From the NCBI GenBank assembly GCA_034509495.1, contig CM067507.1:35306399-35370398 (forward strand): a DNA stretch of 64,000 bases, given 5' to 3'. This document shows positions 27,001 through 35,850 of the stretch, piece by piece. The notes below the pieces were generated by a model. That model searched no databases. It was not told where the DNA came from and saw only the letters and a list, made by a program, of their open reading frames with translations. Each line of letters opens with the position of its first letter. Positions within the stretch are counted from its first letter, which is position 1. The position numbers and the translations under genes were made by a program. The stretch is from Acestrorhynchus altus (Eukaryota; Chordata; Actinopteri; Characiformes; Acestrorhynchidae).

Positions 27001-28009
27001 TACCCACCCCTGGATCCACCCCTTCACCTAACACAGCTGAATGATCTCAGGTGACACAGCTCATGCACTACTTTACAGTCCGGATCAGTCTCTGGTGTCA
27101 CTATCAAAATCTACAGCCACATTGGTCCATGTGTCCGTCACTGGTAATGACCTCTAGTCCAGATGCTGCCCAGCTGGCAGTGGTTTGTGAATGGTCTTAT
27201 GAAATCCAGCCACAGGACAATCCTCCCTGTATTAGAGACAGCTTTACTCTTAAATCTAACACAGGTTTTCTGTTTCCACCGGAGGTCTGATTCTGTCAGG
27301 CAGCCGTTTACATGCTCTTACCTAACAGTGTCGAGGGTCTGCACACATTGACACTGTTCGATAGACAGGAATTAACATACGCAATAACGGCCTACGAGAT
27401 TTACTTAATGCGTAACGATGCGTAACGCTGCGTAACGAGTCACATTAGTGTGAAATCCCGTATTATGACCTTACAGCCTTTTATATGATACTCTCACCGC
27501 AGAACCTGATTGTTCTGGATGCAAACATGAGTCATATAGTCAATGTTTACAGTGTTTATAATAACTTTCTGACAGTTCGGGGACACCAAGAGCATAATGT
27601 TACTGTACAGATGACAGTTATGCTTCATATTTAGTGGCGTATATGAAGGAGTACAGTATGTCATAAACTATAACCTCAGCTACAATATGTTGACATTAAC
27701 ACAAATCATTTTGGGCCCCAGAAATAAATTTGTCCCCAAGAAGCAAAAGATTCAACAGATCTCCCACAGAAACCTATACGTTTACATTCTAAATCTTATA
27801 CGTTGATTATTTCAGTCTAAGTTTAGACTTATTTAATCATGATCCTAATGCAGTTCCTTATCATAACAAAAAGAATTTAATCATCAGAAATGAATGAAGA
27901 AACTTTTGTTGTAGGTTAAGGTGTAGAAAGTGTAGGTTAAAGTGTAGGTTAATGTTAGGTTTAGGTGTAGGTTACGGTTCTCATATACGCACTGTGTTGC
28001 GCATACAAA

Positions 28010-28072
<63 letters not shown>

Positions 28073-31000
28073 GAGTTCACTATGTAAGGTGTACGTTAAG
28101 ATCTAGGTTAATGTTAGCTGTTGGTTAAGCTTAGCTTAGGATCAGGTTTAGGTGTATATTAAGGTGTAGGTTAAGCTTATCTTAGGATCAGGTTTAGGTG
28201 TATATTAAGGTGTAGGTTTAGCTTATCTTAGGATCAGGTTTAGGTGTATATTAAGGTGTAGGTTAAGCTTATCTTAGGATCAGGTTTAGGTGTATATTAA
28301 GGTGTAGGTTTAGCTTATCTTAGGATCAGGTTTAGGTGTATATTAAGGTGTTGGTTAAGCTTAGCTTAGCTTAGGATCAGGTTTAGGTGTATATTAAGGT
28401 GTTGGTTAAGCTTAGCTTAGCTTAGGATCAGGTTTAGGTGTATATTAAGGTGTAGGTCAAGCTTATCTTAGGATCTGGTTTAGGTGTACATTAAGGTAAT
28501 CCGATTACATTTTAGAGTTTGAAATTTGAAGAACTGAGTTGATTCTTCTGAGCTGACAGTCTGTGGTTCTGTCTTCATTGCTCGAGGCAGTGTTTCCTCT
28601 GAAGGAAGCAACGAGTCAGTTTACAGGGTGAAAATTGACAAATGTGGACATTTTTACTGGAGGATCAGGATGAAAAGCTTGGACAACTCAATAGATCAAA
28701 TCAAACCGACAGGTTAATGAACTGCAGAAACGATTACTGGATTCCAGGATCTTCAGATACCAGGAAGCACTGGACCACGTTCTGGAGCTAACCCCCGAAG
28801 CTCGGTTGGATTAGAGACTGATGAACTGCATCGTTCTAATTTGTAGATACATGGTAAACGGGGTGGGCCGAGTGCTCTTAATCTTTCAGTGAGAAAACCA
28901 GAGCAGGGTGATGGACTTCATAAGCAAAACCACGAGCAGCATTTACACACAGCAGCAAGAAAGAGAGAAAACATTACACAGCAGAACAATTACGGGAGAG
29001 CAGCACTGACTGTAGCGCCAAACACGTCCAATTCTCTTCTAAGAGAAGATAAGAGGTTCAGAGCAAAAAAAAAGTCAATACTCTGGGCTTTCTCCCATGA
29101 GGGCCCGTCCAGCTATTTCAGTGTTTTTCTCTCCAAATATTACCACTACAGCCAATCGAGCCCCTCGGAGAGCACCAGTGAGATGTCAGGAATGCTGGAA
29201 GTGTCGGAAAACATCAGTGATGCCGTTACGCAACAAACAGTCGCCGTCATAAATTAGCAGTGAATTTCTGAATGTGAGAAGAATTAGAGTGAGAGGACGA
29301 AAGACGGGGCTAGTGCTTCATAAGGTTGATCTACATCTACTATCATTTTATGTCTTTCTGATTTCTTTATCCGTGGAGATGTTACAGACTCCGTCTCCCT
29401 GCGGTGTTATCTCTGAGAATGATCTACAGCGTCTATCGGCTCAGTGTACGCCACATAATAGGAGTTGTCAAGATAGCAAAAGGCCGTAATAGACGCAATT
29501 AACTTTTCAACCAACTGTCTGTGCCCGGCAGCCGTTTCCGGAGTGAAATATCATCGCAGGTTATCGGTGAGGATAAGCCACTGGGAAGGTCTGGAAATTC
29601 AGAAGCACAGAAATCCGTCTGAAAATGTCAGGCGACGCATTAGGAGGCTGAAATGAAGATGGCCCCTGAATGCTGTTGTACATCTTTCATTATTTATTCA
29701 TTATTGTATTGACTGGCCTTATCTGGAAGGGATCCTCCGAGCAGAGGCTGGAGGCAGCAGATTAGGGAGCACTTTGTAAATACGTGTAGGTGGTAATAAG
29801 CAGGCTCCAGCACACCAGCCTGGGATGAGATGATGTTATGGACCGTGAGCGAGTATTAATTCATTACTAAAAGGATAAACAGCAGTTGTGAAACGACACC
29901 CAGTCAAACAGAGGCCTAAACACAGGGTTTGGTTTTATGGAGCAGCTAGAATTCACAATAAAAAGCTCTGAAAGGTTCCTGAGTGACTGTTAAATGCTTG
30001 TCTTGCATGTATGGCTCTAGGAAACAAAGGGGTTTTGAGGAGAACCCTTCATTCCTGCCAGTGTTACATTTCAATTGCATATTTAATCAGTAAAGAACCT
30101 TTTTTTAAGCATGGACCATGCATAATTATGTAGAGCCAACGAGGTTCTGGGTGGCTTCTTCTGATGGACTTGAAGCTGGACCCCCTGTAGGGCAGAGCAT
30201 GGAAGAGAAGAGAAGGAGGAGCTGAGCTGGTGGTGGTTGCAAGTTTTCATCACATGGTTGAGGTTAGATTTTATAGGGAGCGTAATGTGGAGACGAGAAG
30301 CTACAGCAGGATCTTAGATATTTCATAACTATAAAGGTTAGGACACCACATAAACACGTCTGACTAACATATTTAAACATCTGGATATTTGATTTTCATT
30401 TTAACTCTACTGAGAGGTGGAGGTGATCTGACTAAACATATAAAACTGAAGAAACATCTTTTAATCATCATTTGCAAAACAGAAGTCATGGAAAAGTCAT
30501 TTTCTTGTGAGGAAACCCTGTGACCTTATAGCTGGTATCTCCTCCTTTGGCTGAAATAACATCAGTTAGATGTTCCCTATAATCATCTACCGTCTCTTGC
30601 ATCGACTGGAAGATAGATGTTCCCACTCCTCCATGCGGAATTCTTACAGCTCTGTGATGTCTCAGCATCAGTCTTTGTACAGACGCTCTTCGGTTCTCCT
30701 CAAGCCCCCTTTGATACAACAAAGATCTCATAGTGGTTTCCATGATGGAGAGATCTCCACACCCTGCTGCATCTAATTGTTCTGAGATCGTTTAAATCCC
30801 TTCCCAGACTCATCTGCATCTTCAATCTTCTTTCTGAAGGCCTCAGAGAGATCTTTGGATCTGGCCATGGGGATCCCATTCACTTCAACAATCAAGAGCA
30901 AACCAAACTAATGTCTGAGGTTTAAATACGTCCTCTCTAATGATGGTCTAATTATTTACAGCTGATGAAAGAAAGTAGAACCGTCCACCTAAGGAAGTGT

Positions 31001-34000
31001 TCCAGTATTCCTAACACCAGTGGTCATTGCATGTATAGCCACTGGTTAAATGCAATTGAAATCAGAGAGCTCTGTATTAAAAGATTAATGAAACTATTTC
31101 AAAGGCCCAGTTTGAGTTTAGTCCAGCTTGGTCTTCCAGGATGTACACTGATCTGCCATAACATTAAGACAACATTTAAATTTACACTTTTACGGCATTT
31201 AGCAGACGCCCTTCTCCAGAGTGACTTACAAAAGTGCTTTGCTGTTCACTCAGAATATCCTTAGCTAGTAGACGAGGCTGGAATCTAGAGATTCCTCACG
31301 CTTAGATCCTGTTGAAACAAATGTCTTTATGGAGTTAAAAACTCCTGAAACTGATGAGTCTTCAATCTGCGTTTGAAGCCATTGAGGGACTCAGTTGTTC
31401 AGACCCCCAGGAGAAGTTTGCTTCCATTGGCCCCTGTAATGGGTGGATATTGCCGCTGATGTATCTCCATTTTTTATTTTATCTGCTCTGTAAACTATCT
31501 CCTGTAAAGTCACCATTTCAGGGATACATTGAAGACAACAGAGGAACATCTTGAAGTTGACAAAAACCAGCCTGTGATGTTCCCCATGACTGGAACATCA
31601 GGCAGGTCTTGTGTATGTAGTGGTCAGTGACTTCCAAAAGAGCTCAGTGGAACATCAACTGGTGGACTGGCAGCAAGGTTACAGGCTAGACTGTCTGATC
31701 TACTTCTATGGAAGTGACTAAAACTTCCTTAGCCAATCCATGAAGGTCCAAGCCATGAAGGTCCCGTCACACAGCTTTGAGGACTTAATGGATCTGCTGT
31801 ATAATTTTGAACCCCAATACCACAGGATGTCTTCAGAGGTCTTGTGGAGCCAAAGGGTCAGAGATGTTTTAATATGAACGTTGTTAATCAGCTGATTAGT
31901 TGGGTCAGGTATTTTGAGAGCTGGGTAAACAATATACCACATGGACAAAAGTATTGGGACACTTGCTCTTTCATTCTTTATTCTGAAATCAAGGACAACA
32001 GAAAAAGCTTGTCCTGCATTTGTTGGAGTAACTGTCTCTACTGTCCAGCAAAGACTTTCTACTAGATGTTGGAGCATTGCTGTGAGGATTTGATTGCATT
32101 CAGCGACAAGAGCATTACTAAGGTCAGGGTATTGGATGATTACCACCCCCATTTCATCCCCACATCCCCAATTCATCCTTAAAGTGTCGGATGGAGCTCC
32201 ACCATTCCAGAGCAGACAGTCGCACTGCTCCACAGCTGGGGGGCTTTAATCCCCTCAAGCCCACGACTGTCAATAGACGTGGTGCCATTAGGGTTGCTTC
32301 TCTGTATTTGACCGTACAGTGTACGTCTAGATGACTATTGTCACAAAGAGATCTTTTCACTGATGCTTGATATACTGCCTTCTGATGGATGGACGTGGAA
32401 TTGCCACTTTACTCCATGAAAAACAGAACGCAGAACAGAACCATGCAGACCAATACAGGCCATAAAAAATCAATTAATTTAAATATTTAATAATGATTCA
32501 CTTGTATCAAAATCACATGACTAATTCCTCCTATCTTCAGGTGTTTTTGAGAAGGAAAAGCCGAGGTAGACGGTCAACTGACAGGTTGATCCACGCCGAT
32601 TTCTATTCACAGTGCTATTTCATAAAGAACCCTAATGCAGTTACACCAAAACTTGAGCCACAGTGTCTGTACCTGTGGGACTAATTAGTGTGTGTGGAGG
32701 AAGCAGTCTTATTGTTCCATTGTTAGCTGCCGTGTTCTGGGTGCTCCCGGAGGAACATGAACCGAGAGGAAGATCATTCAACACAACACACACACCCTTC
32801 TTGTTATAATAATCAGTCTCCATGCAGTTTTCCTAAAGCACTGGAGTGTTAATATCATCTCAGGAAATTGAGATAGTATTCAAAGGGACACTCGCTCCAC
32901 AATCTTGCTGTGTTTGTGCACAGCTTTGAGGAAAGCCAGAGCTGAAAATTCCAAGCGAGAAAACGCATAGCATCTACAACGTTCCAACTGTGGTTGCAAA
33001 TCCATGCAAACCTCTTACTCTTAATCAGTGTGCTTTTCGAGTTGCAGAATAAAGACGACCCAAGACAAATCCAGCAACCCAACATTCACCATGCAAATGA
33101 CCAAGGTGCCCAAAAGTGTGTTCATAGCTCTCGTAGAATCAACTCAACATTCAATAAATGAAAACACCTTTAAAAGGTTCGAAGGTTGGAGAACAGTGAA
33201 GTCAGGTGTGAAGAATCAACTGGCGAATAACATGTGAAGCTATTTTTAGAAGTCATACCAGAACCTGCCAGAATGCCACTGTAACAACAAACCCTCGAGG
33301 CCACAGAAGAGGCAGCACTCAGAGCACCTCACATGAGCACATCTTGGTCTTCACAGACCACCAGGACCAACCTATATGGGACAATCTGCAGTACTAATGG
33401 TGTCAGTGGTGCATGTGGGGCATTATTGTGAACTGTATGACAGCTGTGAAGATCCATCCATTGACTAACAGCTGCTGACGTCTTAGTATCTCTACAGTGT
33501 TGATGATTCACCATGATGTGGATCATCTGATTACAGCTGCAGGATCACTGTGATTCACTGTGAATTAGGTCTAGTACTTGACTAAATAGCATTATATGAA
33601 TATAGTCCATAGCTTGACCTAAACATCATCTCCTAGCAGCTGTCGAAGTGCTAGGATCTCCACAGTAACATAGATCTACCATGATCTGGATCATCCTCTA
33701 AAATCTACTGAAGCTTACAGATCTCTGCATGGCTGTAGATCCACCATAATGTGTATCATCCACTAAAACAGTCCACAGAAAAGTCTTAGGATGAGCACAG
33801 TGTCATCTCTATGGCATCATAGATCCACCATGATGTGGATCATCCTCTAAAAGCTGGTTTGGAGATTTCCAGAGTATTTTAGACCCACCATAATGTGGAT
33901 CATCCAATAAAGCTGCCAATGTCTTAGAATCTCCAAAGAACCTCTACAGAATCTTGCAATCCAGTGATTTTAGGTGCTCTTAGTAGATGATTGACATCAT

Positions 34001-35220
34001 CATGGATTACTACAGTATCACCAATCTACACAGTGTCATAGATCCACCATGATGTGGAACATTCTCTAAAAGCTAAAATTTAGAGATCTCCAGTATTGTT
34101 GATCTACCATCCAATAACTTTAGTAGCTTTTAGTCAATGATATACATCATCATAGATCTCCATAGTATCACAGATCTCCACAGTATCATAGATTCATCTT
34201 GAAGATCATCCATGAAAGCTACTAAAGTAGCAGGAGTAGATCTAACTGTACCATAGATCAACCATGATGTGGATCTTCAACTAAGCTGCTTACATCTTAG
34301 ATCCAAGTATCAGCATCAGGTGCTAAAGCCTAGAATGTCTACAGCACTTTAGATCTTGTGGATCGTCCACCAACAACTTTTAAAATGTTAAGATCTCTGT
34401 AATGTCATCCTTACCTAAAATCTGGAGTCAGATCTGGCTTCAATCCGTAAAATCCTGCCGACAAGGTCAGAAGCCACCTGGGAACATAATATCCATCTTC
34501 GCACTCCAGATACGGAGCTGACCACCTCACATGAGTTTTGTCAGTGATGGACTTGATGGAGTCGAGGGGCTTCTTTCTGCCCCTGTGGTCGTGGTACCAT
34601 GCCGTCTCTGCTGTGTTGTTCTGCAAACCGTGGCGTGCTGGGGTTGCAGACAAGTCCTGCAGGACGATTTCCCCTCCGGCTCGCGTGGCCTGTAGGAAGA
34701 CCTGTGGATTGTGGGAACCCCAGACAGCAGTCGGAGAGGTGCCAGTGCTGAAGGCAAGAACAGCTCGGTGGATCCTGGTGTCGCCCTCCAGGATGCTACG
34801 GACCAGTGCTCGGTACCACTCAACATCCCGCCGGAGGCTCTGAGCACGGGTGCTGTTGCCCCCCAGCAAAGCACTGAGAAAAGCAGATGCATGAGTAATC
34901 GCATCCAATGCTCCATGCATGGTCCGGTGGGGGCTTGTCCGCGATCGCCCACGGAGACCTCTCAGCTCAAACCTGCCGGAGCAGTTGGCGTGGCGCAACG
35001 CAGCAGAGTCCCCTGTGTGCAGGAAGGCTTTGACATCCCTTGGCATCTGCTGGTCATCAACATCCCTGCTTGATCGGATGCCCCACCGGTCCAGGGGCTT
35101 GCGGACAGACTGTCTGGCCTCAACCCCCCGGTCTTGCTGAGACCACTGCATGTACCCATAACTAGACCCAAGAAGGAAGCCCACTTGCAGCAGCAGGAGT
35201 GACAGCTGGATTGTGGCCAT
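11839..35220 (-). CDS. gpr158: gpr158-like receptor gene, first two coding exons (gene continues beyond base 1)
   Basis: Coding exons 35220-34415 and 11944-11839 join in frame to give residues 1-304. The product resembles GPR158, a class C orphan GPCR reported as a metabotropic glycine receptor that binds RGS7-Gbeta5 at the neuronal plasma membrane. Visible are a signal peptide (about residues 1-22), a spacer, then a Cache-type ectodomain from about residue 64. It carries family landmarks ANCSGRFEL, DVEWYRALV, PQVFLQATR, PYLECEDG and VDIDQCSTDGWF. GPR179 is the near alternative, but ANCSG, YLECE and the ungapped QCSTDGWF segment fit GPR158 better. Teleosts can carry two copies (a and b) and I cannot say which this is. 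The mammalian protein is about 1,200 residues, so three quarters is missing here. The EGF-like segment expected next (exon 3) was not found in bases 1-11838. Confidence 0.9.
11949..12006 (-). repeat. (GA)29 microsatellite forming the pyrimidine tract of gpr158 exon 2
   Basis: On the minus strand this is an uninterrupted CT run ending three bases before the acceptor AG (11946-11945). It supplies the whole polypyrimidine tract of intron 1. Confidence 0.93.
12690..12935. repeat. Four-copy tandem repeat, units of 64/59/64 bp
   Basis: AGCACCCCCTCC, GTGGGCTTTCAC and ATACAATATTAGTTGG-type blocks recur at 12691, 12755, 12814 and 12878. The array happens to be open on both strands, but unit lengths are not multiples of three and no domain is visible, so I do not call a gene. 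Confidence 0.8.
12975..13190 (+). mobile_element. Tc1-like element remnant, 5' non-coding region
   Basis: TTTCAATGGCACCTGTCAAA, GGGGATATATAAG and a GGTCAGAACACCTTCAAAAC block resemble the leader of a common teleost Tc1-like element. Other pieces of that family are at 14640, 31590 and 43838. No transposase is left here. Confidence 0.45.
13195..13445 (-). mobile_element. Family A element, partial
   Basis: ATTGCTGTGAGGAATTGATT, GTCAGGATGTTGGATGATCA, TGGTGCCATAGG and CTGCTCCAGAG run in the minus orientation of the family. Both termini are lost. Confidence 0.65.
13690..14195 (+). pseudogene. Tc1-like transposase, C-terminal half
   Basis: A 111-codon open stretch (13711-14046) ends the transposase. 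It contains LFQQDDTRPHTAAVS, carrying the second catalytic Asp region of the DDE/D domain, and SPDLSLIENVWD, carrying the third acidic residue. The HTH half is missing, so it cannot be active. Bases 13984-14190 are closely matched at 63045-63255. Confidence 0.8.
14640..14775 (-). pseudogene. Tc1-like transposase 3' fragment, antisense
   Basis: GGCATGGACTCCACAAGATC, CAGCAGATCCTTTGACCTC and AAGTTGTGAGGT are the reverse complement of the transposase end of the same family as 31590-31880. Short and decayed. Confidence 0.5.
15245..15300. repeat. (AC)n microsatellite
   Basis: About 28 uninterrupted AC units. Confidence 0.97.
15630..15690. repeat. Short TTAGG-like degenerate tract
   Basis: GGTTAGGATTAGGGTAAGG-type phrases recur loosely. 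It resembles a decayed telomere-like simple repeat, too short and impure to be telomeric. Confidence 0.4.
16340..16700. promoter_or_regulatory. Unique GC-richer block, candidate conserved non-coding element
   Basis: In contrast to its AT-rich, repeat-bearing flanks this block has no internal repeats and no match elsewhere in the window. It contains varied motifs such as TTAATTCCCTTTAG, GAATTATTCAT and CATATGG. No open frame is convincing. Regulatory function is inference only. Confidence 0.25.
16750..17320. repeat. Degenerate minisatellite, about 40-bp unit with higher-order repeats of about 80-120 bp
   Basis: ATAGCAACCACCTTGCAAC and CACAATAACAACTATCCAA recur throughout. The phrase ATGCAACACAATAACAACTA or a close variant is at about 16920, 17042, 17131 and 17210, showing a higher-order period. 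Confidence 0.85.
18395..18595 (+). mobile_element. tRNA-derived SINE
   Basis: A B-box-like GGTGTTCGATTCCC lies near the 5' end. The body (ATGCTGTGCTGCACCAATAA) and the typical fish SINE tail TCTGGATAAAAGCATCAGCT then AAATGCCA follow. Confidence 0.75.
18600..19260 (+). repeat. Dispersed repeat family R, copy with internal tandem expansion
   Basis: The 5' part (TCAGGACTTTTAGTCTGAAA, GAGCAAAGAAAGAGAGCAAA) and 3' part (AGAGCAGTAAACATGCACTG, GGCATTTAAACTGGGATTGA) align with 11290-11580. The middle is expanded into the six-unit array at 18801-19111. Confidence 0.65.
18801..19111. repeat. Six tandem 52-bp units, each with a GC box
   Basis: Units start TCAGCCCCGCCCC at 18801, 18853, 18905, 18957, 19008 and 19060; the fourth is 51 bp. 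Each contains CCCCGCCCC (Sp1/KLF-type GC box), TGATCAGTC and CTGTATGCAGG. Units are nearly identical, implying recent expansion. Confidence 0.93.
20200..20700. promoter_or_regulatory. Unique CpG-richer block, candidate conserved non-coding element
   Basis: No repeat phrase is shared with the rest of the window. It contains a palindromic GGGATTTTAATCCC, a homeodomain-like GTTAATTAGAG, and GAGCCCGCGGCAC, and is GC-richer than flanking intron. An enhancer role is inference; no gene is seen. Confidence 0.25.
20868..20937. repeat. (AT)n then (AG)n compound microsatellite
   Basis: About 15 AT units, AAAA, then about 18 AG units. Confidence 0.96.
20940..21195. repeat. Degenerate short-period repeat, left part
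   Basis: Phrases like CAGTACTTTGTAGAACCCTT recur every 25-35 bases in diverged form. The same phrase returns at 22560-22790, on the far side of the inserted mobile elements. Confidence 0.6.
21199..21720 (+). mobile_element. Tc1-like transposon, internally deleted, with 31-bp identical inverted ends
   Basis: Both ends read CAGGGGTTGGACAATGAAAC followed by TGAAACACCTG in inverse orientation (21199 inward; 21720 inward). The left end follows the expected TA target; the right flank is TT. From 21374 a frame reads MGDIPEFKRGQTVGACLAGA and then the HTH-like TKTASLCDVSGATVSRV, before a stop at about 21533. The DDE catalytic domain is deleted, so this is a non-autonomous derivative. Confidence 0.9.
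21753..21825. repeat. (TAGA)n microsatellite
   Basis: About 18 units with one TGGA interruption. Confidence 0.96.
21830..22530 (-). pseudogene. Non-LTR retrotransposon (LINE) reverse-transcriptase fragment
   Basis: On the minus strand the product reads LRKLHPRKAAGPDKVCP, then LLKTCSAELGEPLQRLFN, TVPTLWKT, CIVPVPKNNRPSQLNDF, and after a deletion WTNRLKNSLVPRAIRLYNSS. KAAGPD..CP and the LNDF(R)PV segment are typical of fish LINE reverse transcriptases. Stops and a frameshift make it dead. The core catalytic motif region is missing. Confidence 0.8.
22560..22790. repeat. Short tandem repeat, about 23-bp unit
   Basis: CTACTACATAGAACCCTTTT recurs about eight times with drift. It continues the pattern of 20940-21195. 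Confidence 0.8.
22880..23356 (-). mobile_element. Family A element, near full length
   Basis: It runs from GGGCAAAAGTATTGGGACA to GCATTCATTAGTTGAGGTG. All family blocks are in order: TTTGATTACATTCACCAAC, GTCAGGATGTTGGAAGATCA, TGGAGCTCCATCATTCCAGA, CCTTTTCTATTGGCAGTACT and ACAAGCTGTGTGTGCATTTG. It is about 480 bp without a gene. Confidence 0.8.
23357..23447. repeat. (TG)n microsatellite, slightly interrupted
   Basis: About 45 units with CG interruptions near the start. It lies directly at the end of the family A element. Confidence 0.96.
24005..24072. repeat. (CTAT)n microsatellite
   Basis: About 17 uninterrupted units. Confidence 0.97.
24080..24280 (+). repeat. Dispersed repeat 'family T', copy 1
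   Basis: TTTATTTATATAGCGCTTTT, GTTGTCACAAAGCGGCTTTA and CAGAAATC, then a CCCATCCTCCTCT end. Copies are at 37060-37275 and 52085-52335. It is a very common teleost repeat, possibly a LINE 3' region; the class is not certain. Confidence 0.65.
24296..24450 (+). mobile_element. LINE 3'-tail-like fragment (CATCCATCCATTTT type)
   Basis: CATCCATCCATTTTTTGAAC, CGCTTATTCCTGAATAAGGT, CACAGGGGAGCC and GACAGGGCACTAGTCCATTG follow the order of a widespread fish LINE 3' region. Confidence 0.6.
24480..25045 (+). pseudogene. Tc1-like transposase, central and C-terminal part, degraded
   Basis: The frame gives SRFLWDEDLSMVR, then WNFQQDNAPTHTKGF (second catalytic Asp region), PDLSPI-like and a VQDLQSQF-type C-terminus, with stops between. 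It is a different Tc1-like lineage from 13690-14195. Confidence 0.7.
25050..28000. other. Intronic sequence without recognised features
   Basis: AT-rich sequence with many short chance frames. A 45-base phrase CCTGATTGTTCTGGATGCAA plus flanks occurs at about 26607 and 27507, and a block at 26180-26230 is an inverse match to 8560-8600, so old dispersed repeats are present. No exon or RNA gene is supported. Confidence 0.5.
28010..28068. repeat. (CA)n microsatellite
   Basis: About 28 CA units with minor interruption at the left. Confidence 0.97.
28090..28495. repeat. Minisatellite, about 46-bp unit, about 8 copies
   Basis: GGTTTAGGTGTATATTAAGG, then TGTAGGTTAAGCTTATCTTA and GGATCA, repeats from about 28140. 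Units vary by insertion of an extra AGCTT. Confidence 0.9.
28500..30480. other. Unique intronic stretch, partly GC-richer
   Basis: No shared repeat phrases. A 122-codon frame at 28889-29257 has no domain, no splice logic and no coding bias I can defend. Bases 29440-29840 (CGCAATTAACTTTTC, GGTAATAAGCAGG and similar) look like dense single-copy sequence and could hold a conserved element. Confidence 0.35.
30485..30965. mobile_element. Dispersed DNA-transposon-like repeat of uncertain class
   Basis: GGAAACCCTGTGACCTTATA, GGTATCTCCTCCTTTGGCTG and TGGATCTGGCCATGGGGATC match, from memory, a repeat seen widely in fish genomes. No inverted ends are evident and no frame is intact. Confidence 0.45.
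31140..31275 (+). repeat. Terminal piece of a Tc1-like element and SINE-tail-like sequence
   Basis: TACACTGATCTGCCATAACA-TTAAGACAAC resembles the inverted end of the element at 31590 and 43838. It is followed by TTTACGGCATTTAGCAGACG, a common fish repeat tail. Confidence 0.45.
31590..31880 (+). pseudogene. Tc1-like transposase remnant, internally deleted
   Basis: An N-terminal block (CAGGCAGGTCTTGTGTATGT, AGTGGTCAGTGACTTCC) is joined to the C-terminal block (GAGGACTTAATGGATCTGCT, ACCACAGGATGTCTTCAGAG, GTCTTGTGGAGCC). The catalytic core between them is absent. Confidence 0.55.
31935..32340 (-). mobile_element. Family A element, nearly complete
   Basis: It begins GGACAAAAGTATTGGGACAC and keeps GAGGATTTGATTGCATTCAG, GGAGCTCCACCATTCCAGAG and GTGGTGCCATTAGG. 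Its far end is truncated. Confidence 0.75.
33480..34400. repeat. Degenerate minisatellite next to gpr158 exon 1
   Basis: Phrases ATAGATCCACCATGATGTGG then ATCATCCTCTAAAAGCT, or CCACAGTATCATAG, recur at roughly 33505, 33680, 33745, 33825, 33890, 34045 and 34260. The apparent period is 60-110 bp. The array ends about 15 bases from the exon 1 donor. Confidence 0.75.
34415..35220 (-). CDS. gpr158: gpr158 coding exon 1: signal peptide and most of the Cache domain
   Basis: The start codon at 35220-35218 has a good context (AGCAAGGATGG) and opens a hydrophobic signal peptide (MATIQLSLLLLQVGFLLGSS). The exon reads 268 codons plus two bases and ends at a consensus donor (TTTAG|GTAAGG; GT at 34414-34413). 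Without splicing, translation stops at once (TAA at 34413-34411). Cys80 lies in the NCSG motif and Cys240 in LECE. N-glycosylation sequons are at Asn79, Asn122 and Asn201. In my recollection of the mammalian structure, glycine contacts include a Ser-Arg pair, Glu of the YLE motif and an Asp after the exon junction. Here Arg152, Glu239 and Asp275 are kept, but the Ser position is His151. The exon is GC- and CpG-richer than its surroundings. Confidence 0.92.
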
Positions 35221-35529
35221 CCTTGCTCTTGGATCGCAGCGATTCAGGATTTTCCCTGGAAGATGTATTTCTTATTTTTCCAAGGTGCTCCACAGCAACC
35301 ATCAGATCATCACTTCCCCCTTTCACCTGTAGATAGCCTGTCCTGTCCTCCCACCTCTCTGCTGCCCACGGAAACACTGACGCTGTCAAACCCACCAGTG
35401 GAGACCCTCTTCCTCTGCTTGGCTCCCCCAAGACTGCCCCTCAGACTGCCCCTGCTCCCCTCTGCAGCCCGATCCGATCCATCCAGACCTCCAGACTGCT
35501 TACAGAGGGGGGCTTCTTCACCAGTCTTC

Positions 35530-35630
35530 ACTTTCACACATCCATCCATACATGCATGCACACACACACGCACACACACACGCACTCACACTCACACACA
35601 CACTCCCACACACACACACACTCCAAGCAC
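35530..35630. repeat. CA-rich microsatellite in the gpr158 5' flank
   Basis: An impure CACACA/CACGCA/CACTCA tract, 310-410 bases upstream of the start codon. It may fall in the 5' untranslated region. Confidence 0.9.
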
Positions 35631-35689
35631 TAGGCTGTTCCAGTTGCAAGCAGAATGAAGAGCAGAACCCGTTTGCTCCTCCAGCGCGT

Positions 35690-35850
35690 CTCCTTCATTT
35701 TATTCTAGGGTTCTAAGGAGCCCAGACTGCGCGTTTGGGCGCTTCTGCTGTCAGTCAGCGCGCGCACAGCGGAGGGAGGTGGAGCGCGAGGAGATGCGCG
35801 CGCCGCAGCATCAGCAACACGGCGCGGATGCAGGGTTGCCAGATTGGGAT
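35690..35850 (-). promoter_or_regulatory. CpG-rich block, likely gpr158 promoter
   Basis: About 85 bases around 35755-35840 contain 13 CpG dinucleotides (GCGCGCGC, GAGCGCGAGG, GCGCGCGCCGC, CGGCGCGG), while surrounding DNA has almost none. It lies about 500-600 bases upstream of the start codon on the transcribing strand. No TATA box is assigned; the transcription start is inferred only. Confidence 0.55.

Larger units (their letters stand above)
11945..34414 (-). other. gpr158 intron 1 (22.5 kb)
   Basis: It is bounded by donor GTAAGG at 34414-34409 and an acceptor ending at 11945, in phase 2. It is filled with Tc1-like remnants, family A and R repeats, a LINE fragment, SINEs, microsatellites and minisatellites. 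Stretches 12010-12690, 14195-15240, 15300-16340, 17320-18395, 19260-20200, 25050-28000 and 32340-33480 hold nothing I can name. A very long first intron fits the large introns of mammalian GPR158. Confidence 0.85.

Noticed and set aside
28889..29257. 122-codon plus-strand frame in gpr158 intron 1
   Set aside because: No recognisable domain, and the codon pattern looks random. Kept only as part of a unique stretch.
34527..35171. Other-frame and plus-strand frames over gpr158 exon 1
   Set aside because: Shadows of the GC-rich coding exon. Only the minus frame from 35220 gives the receptor sequence and meets a splice donor.
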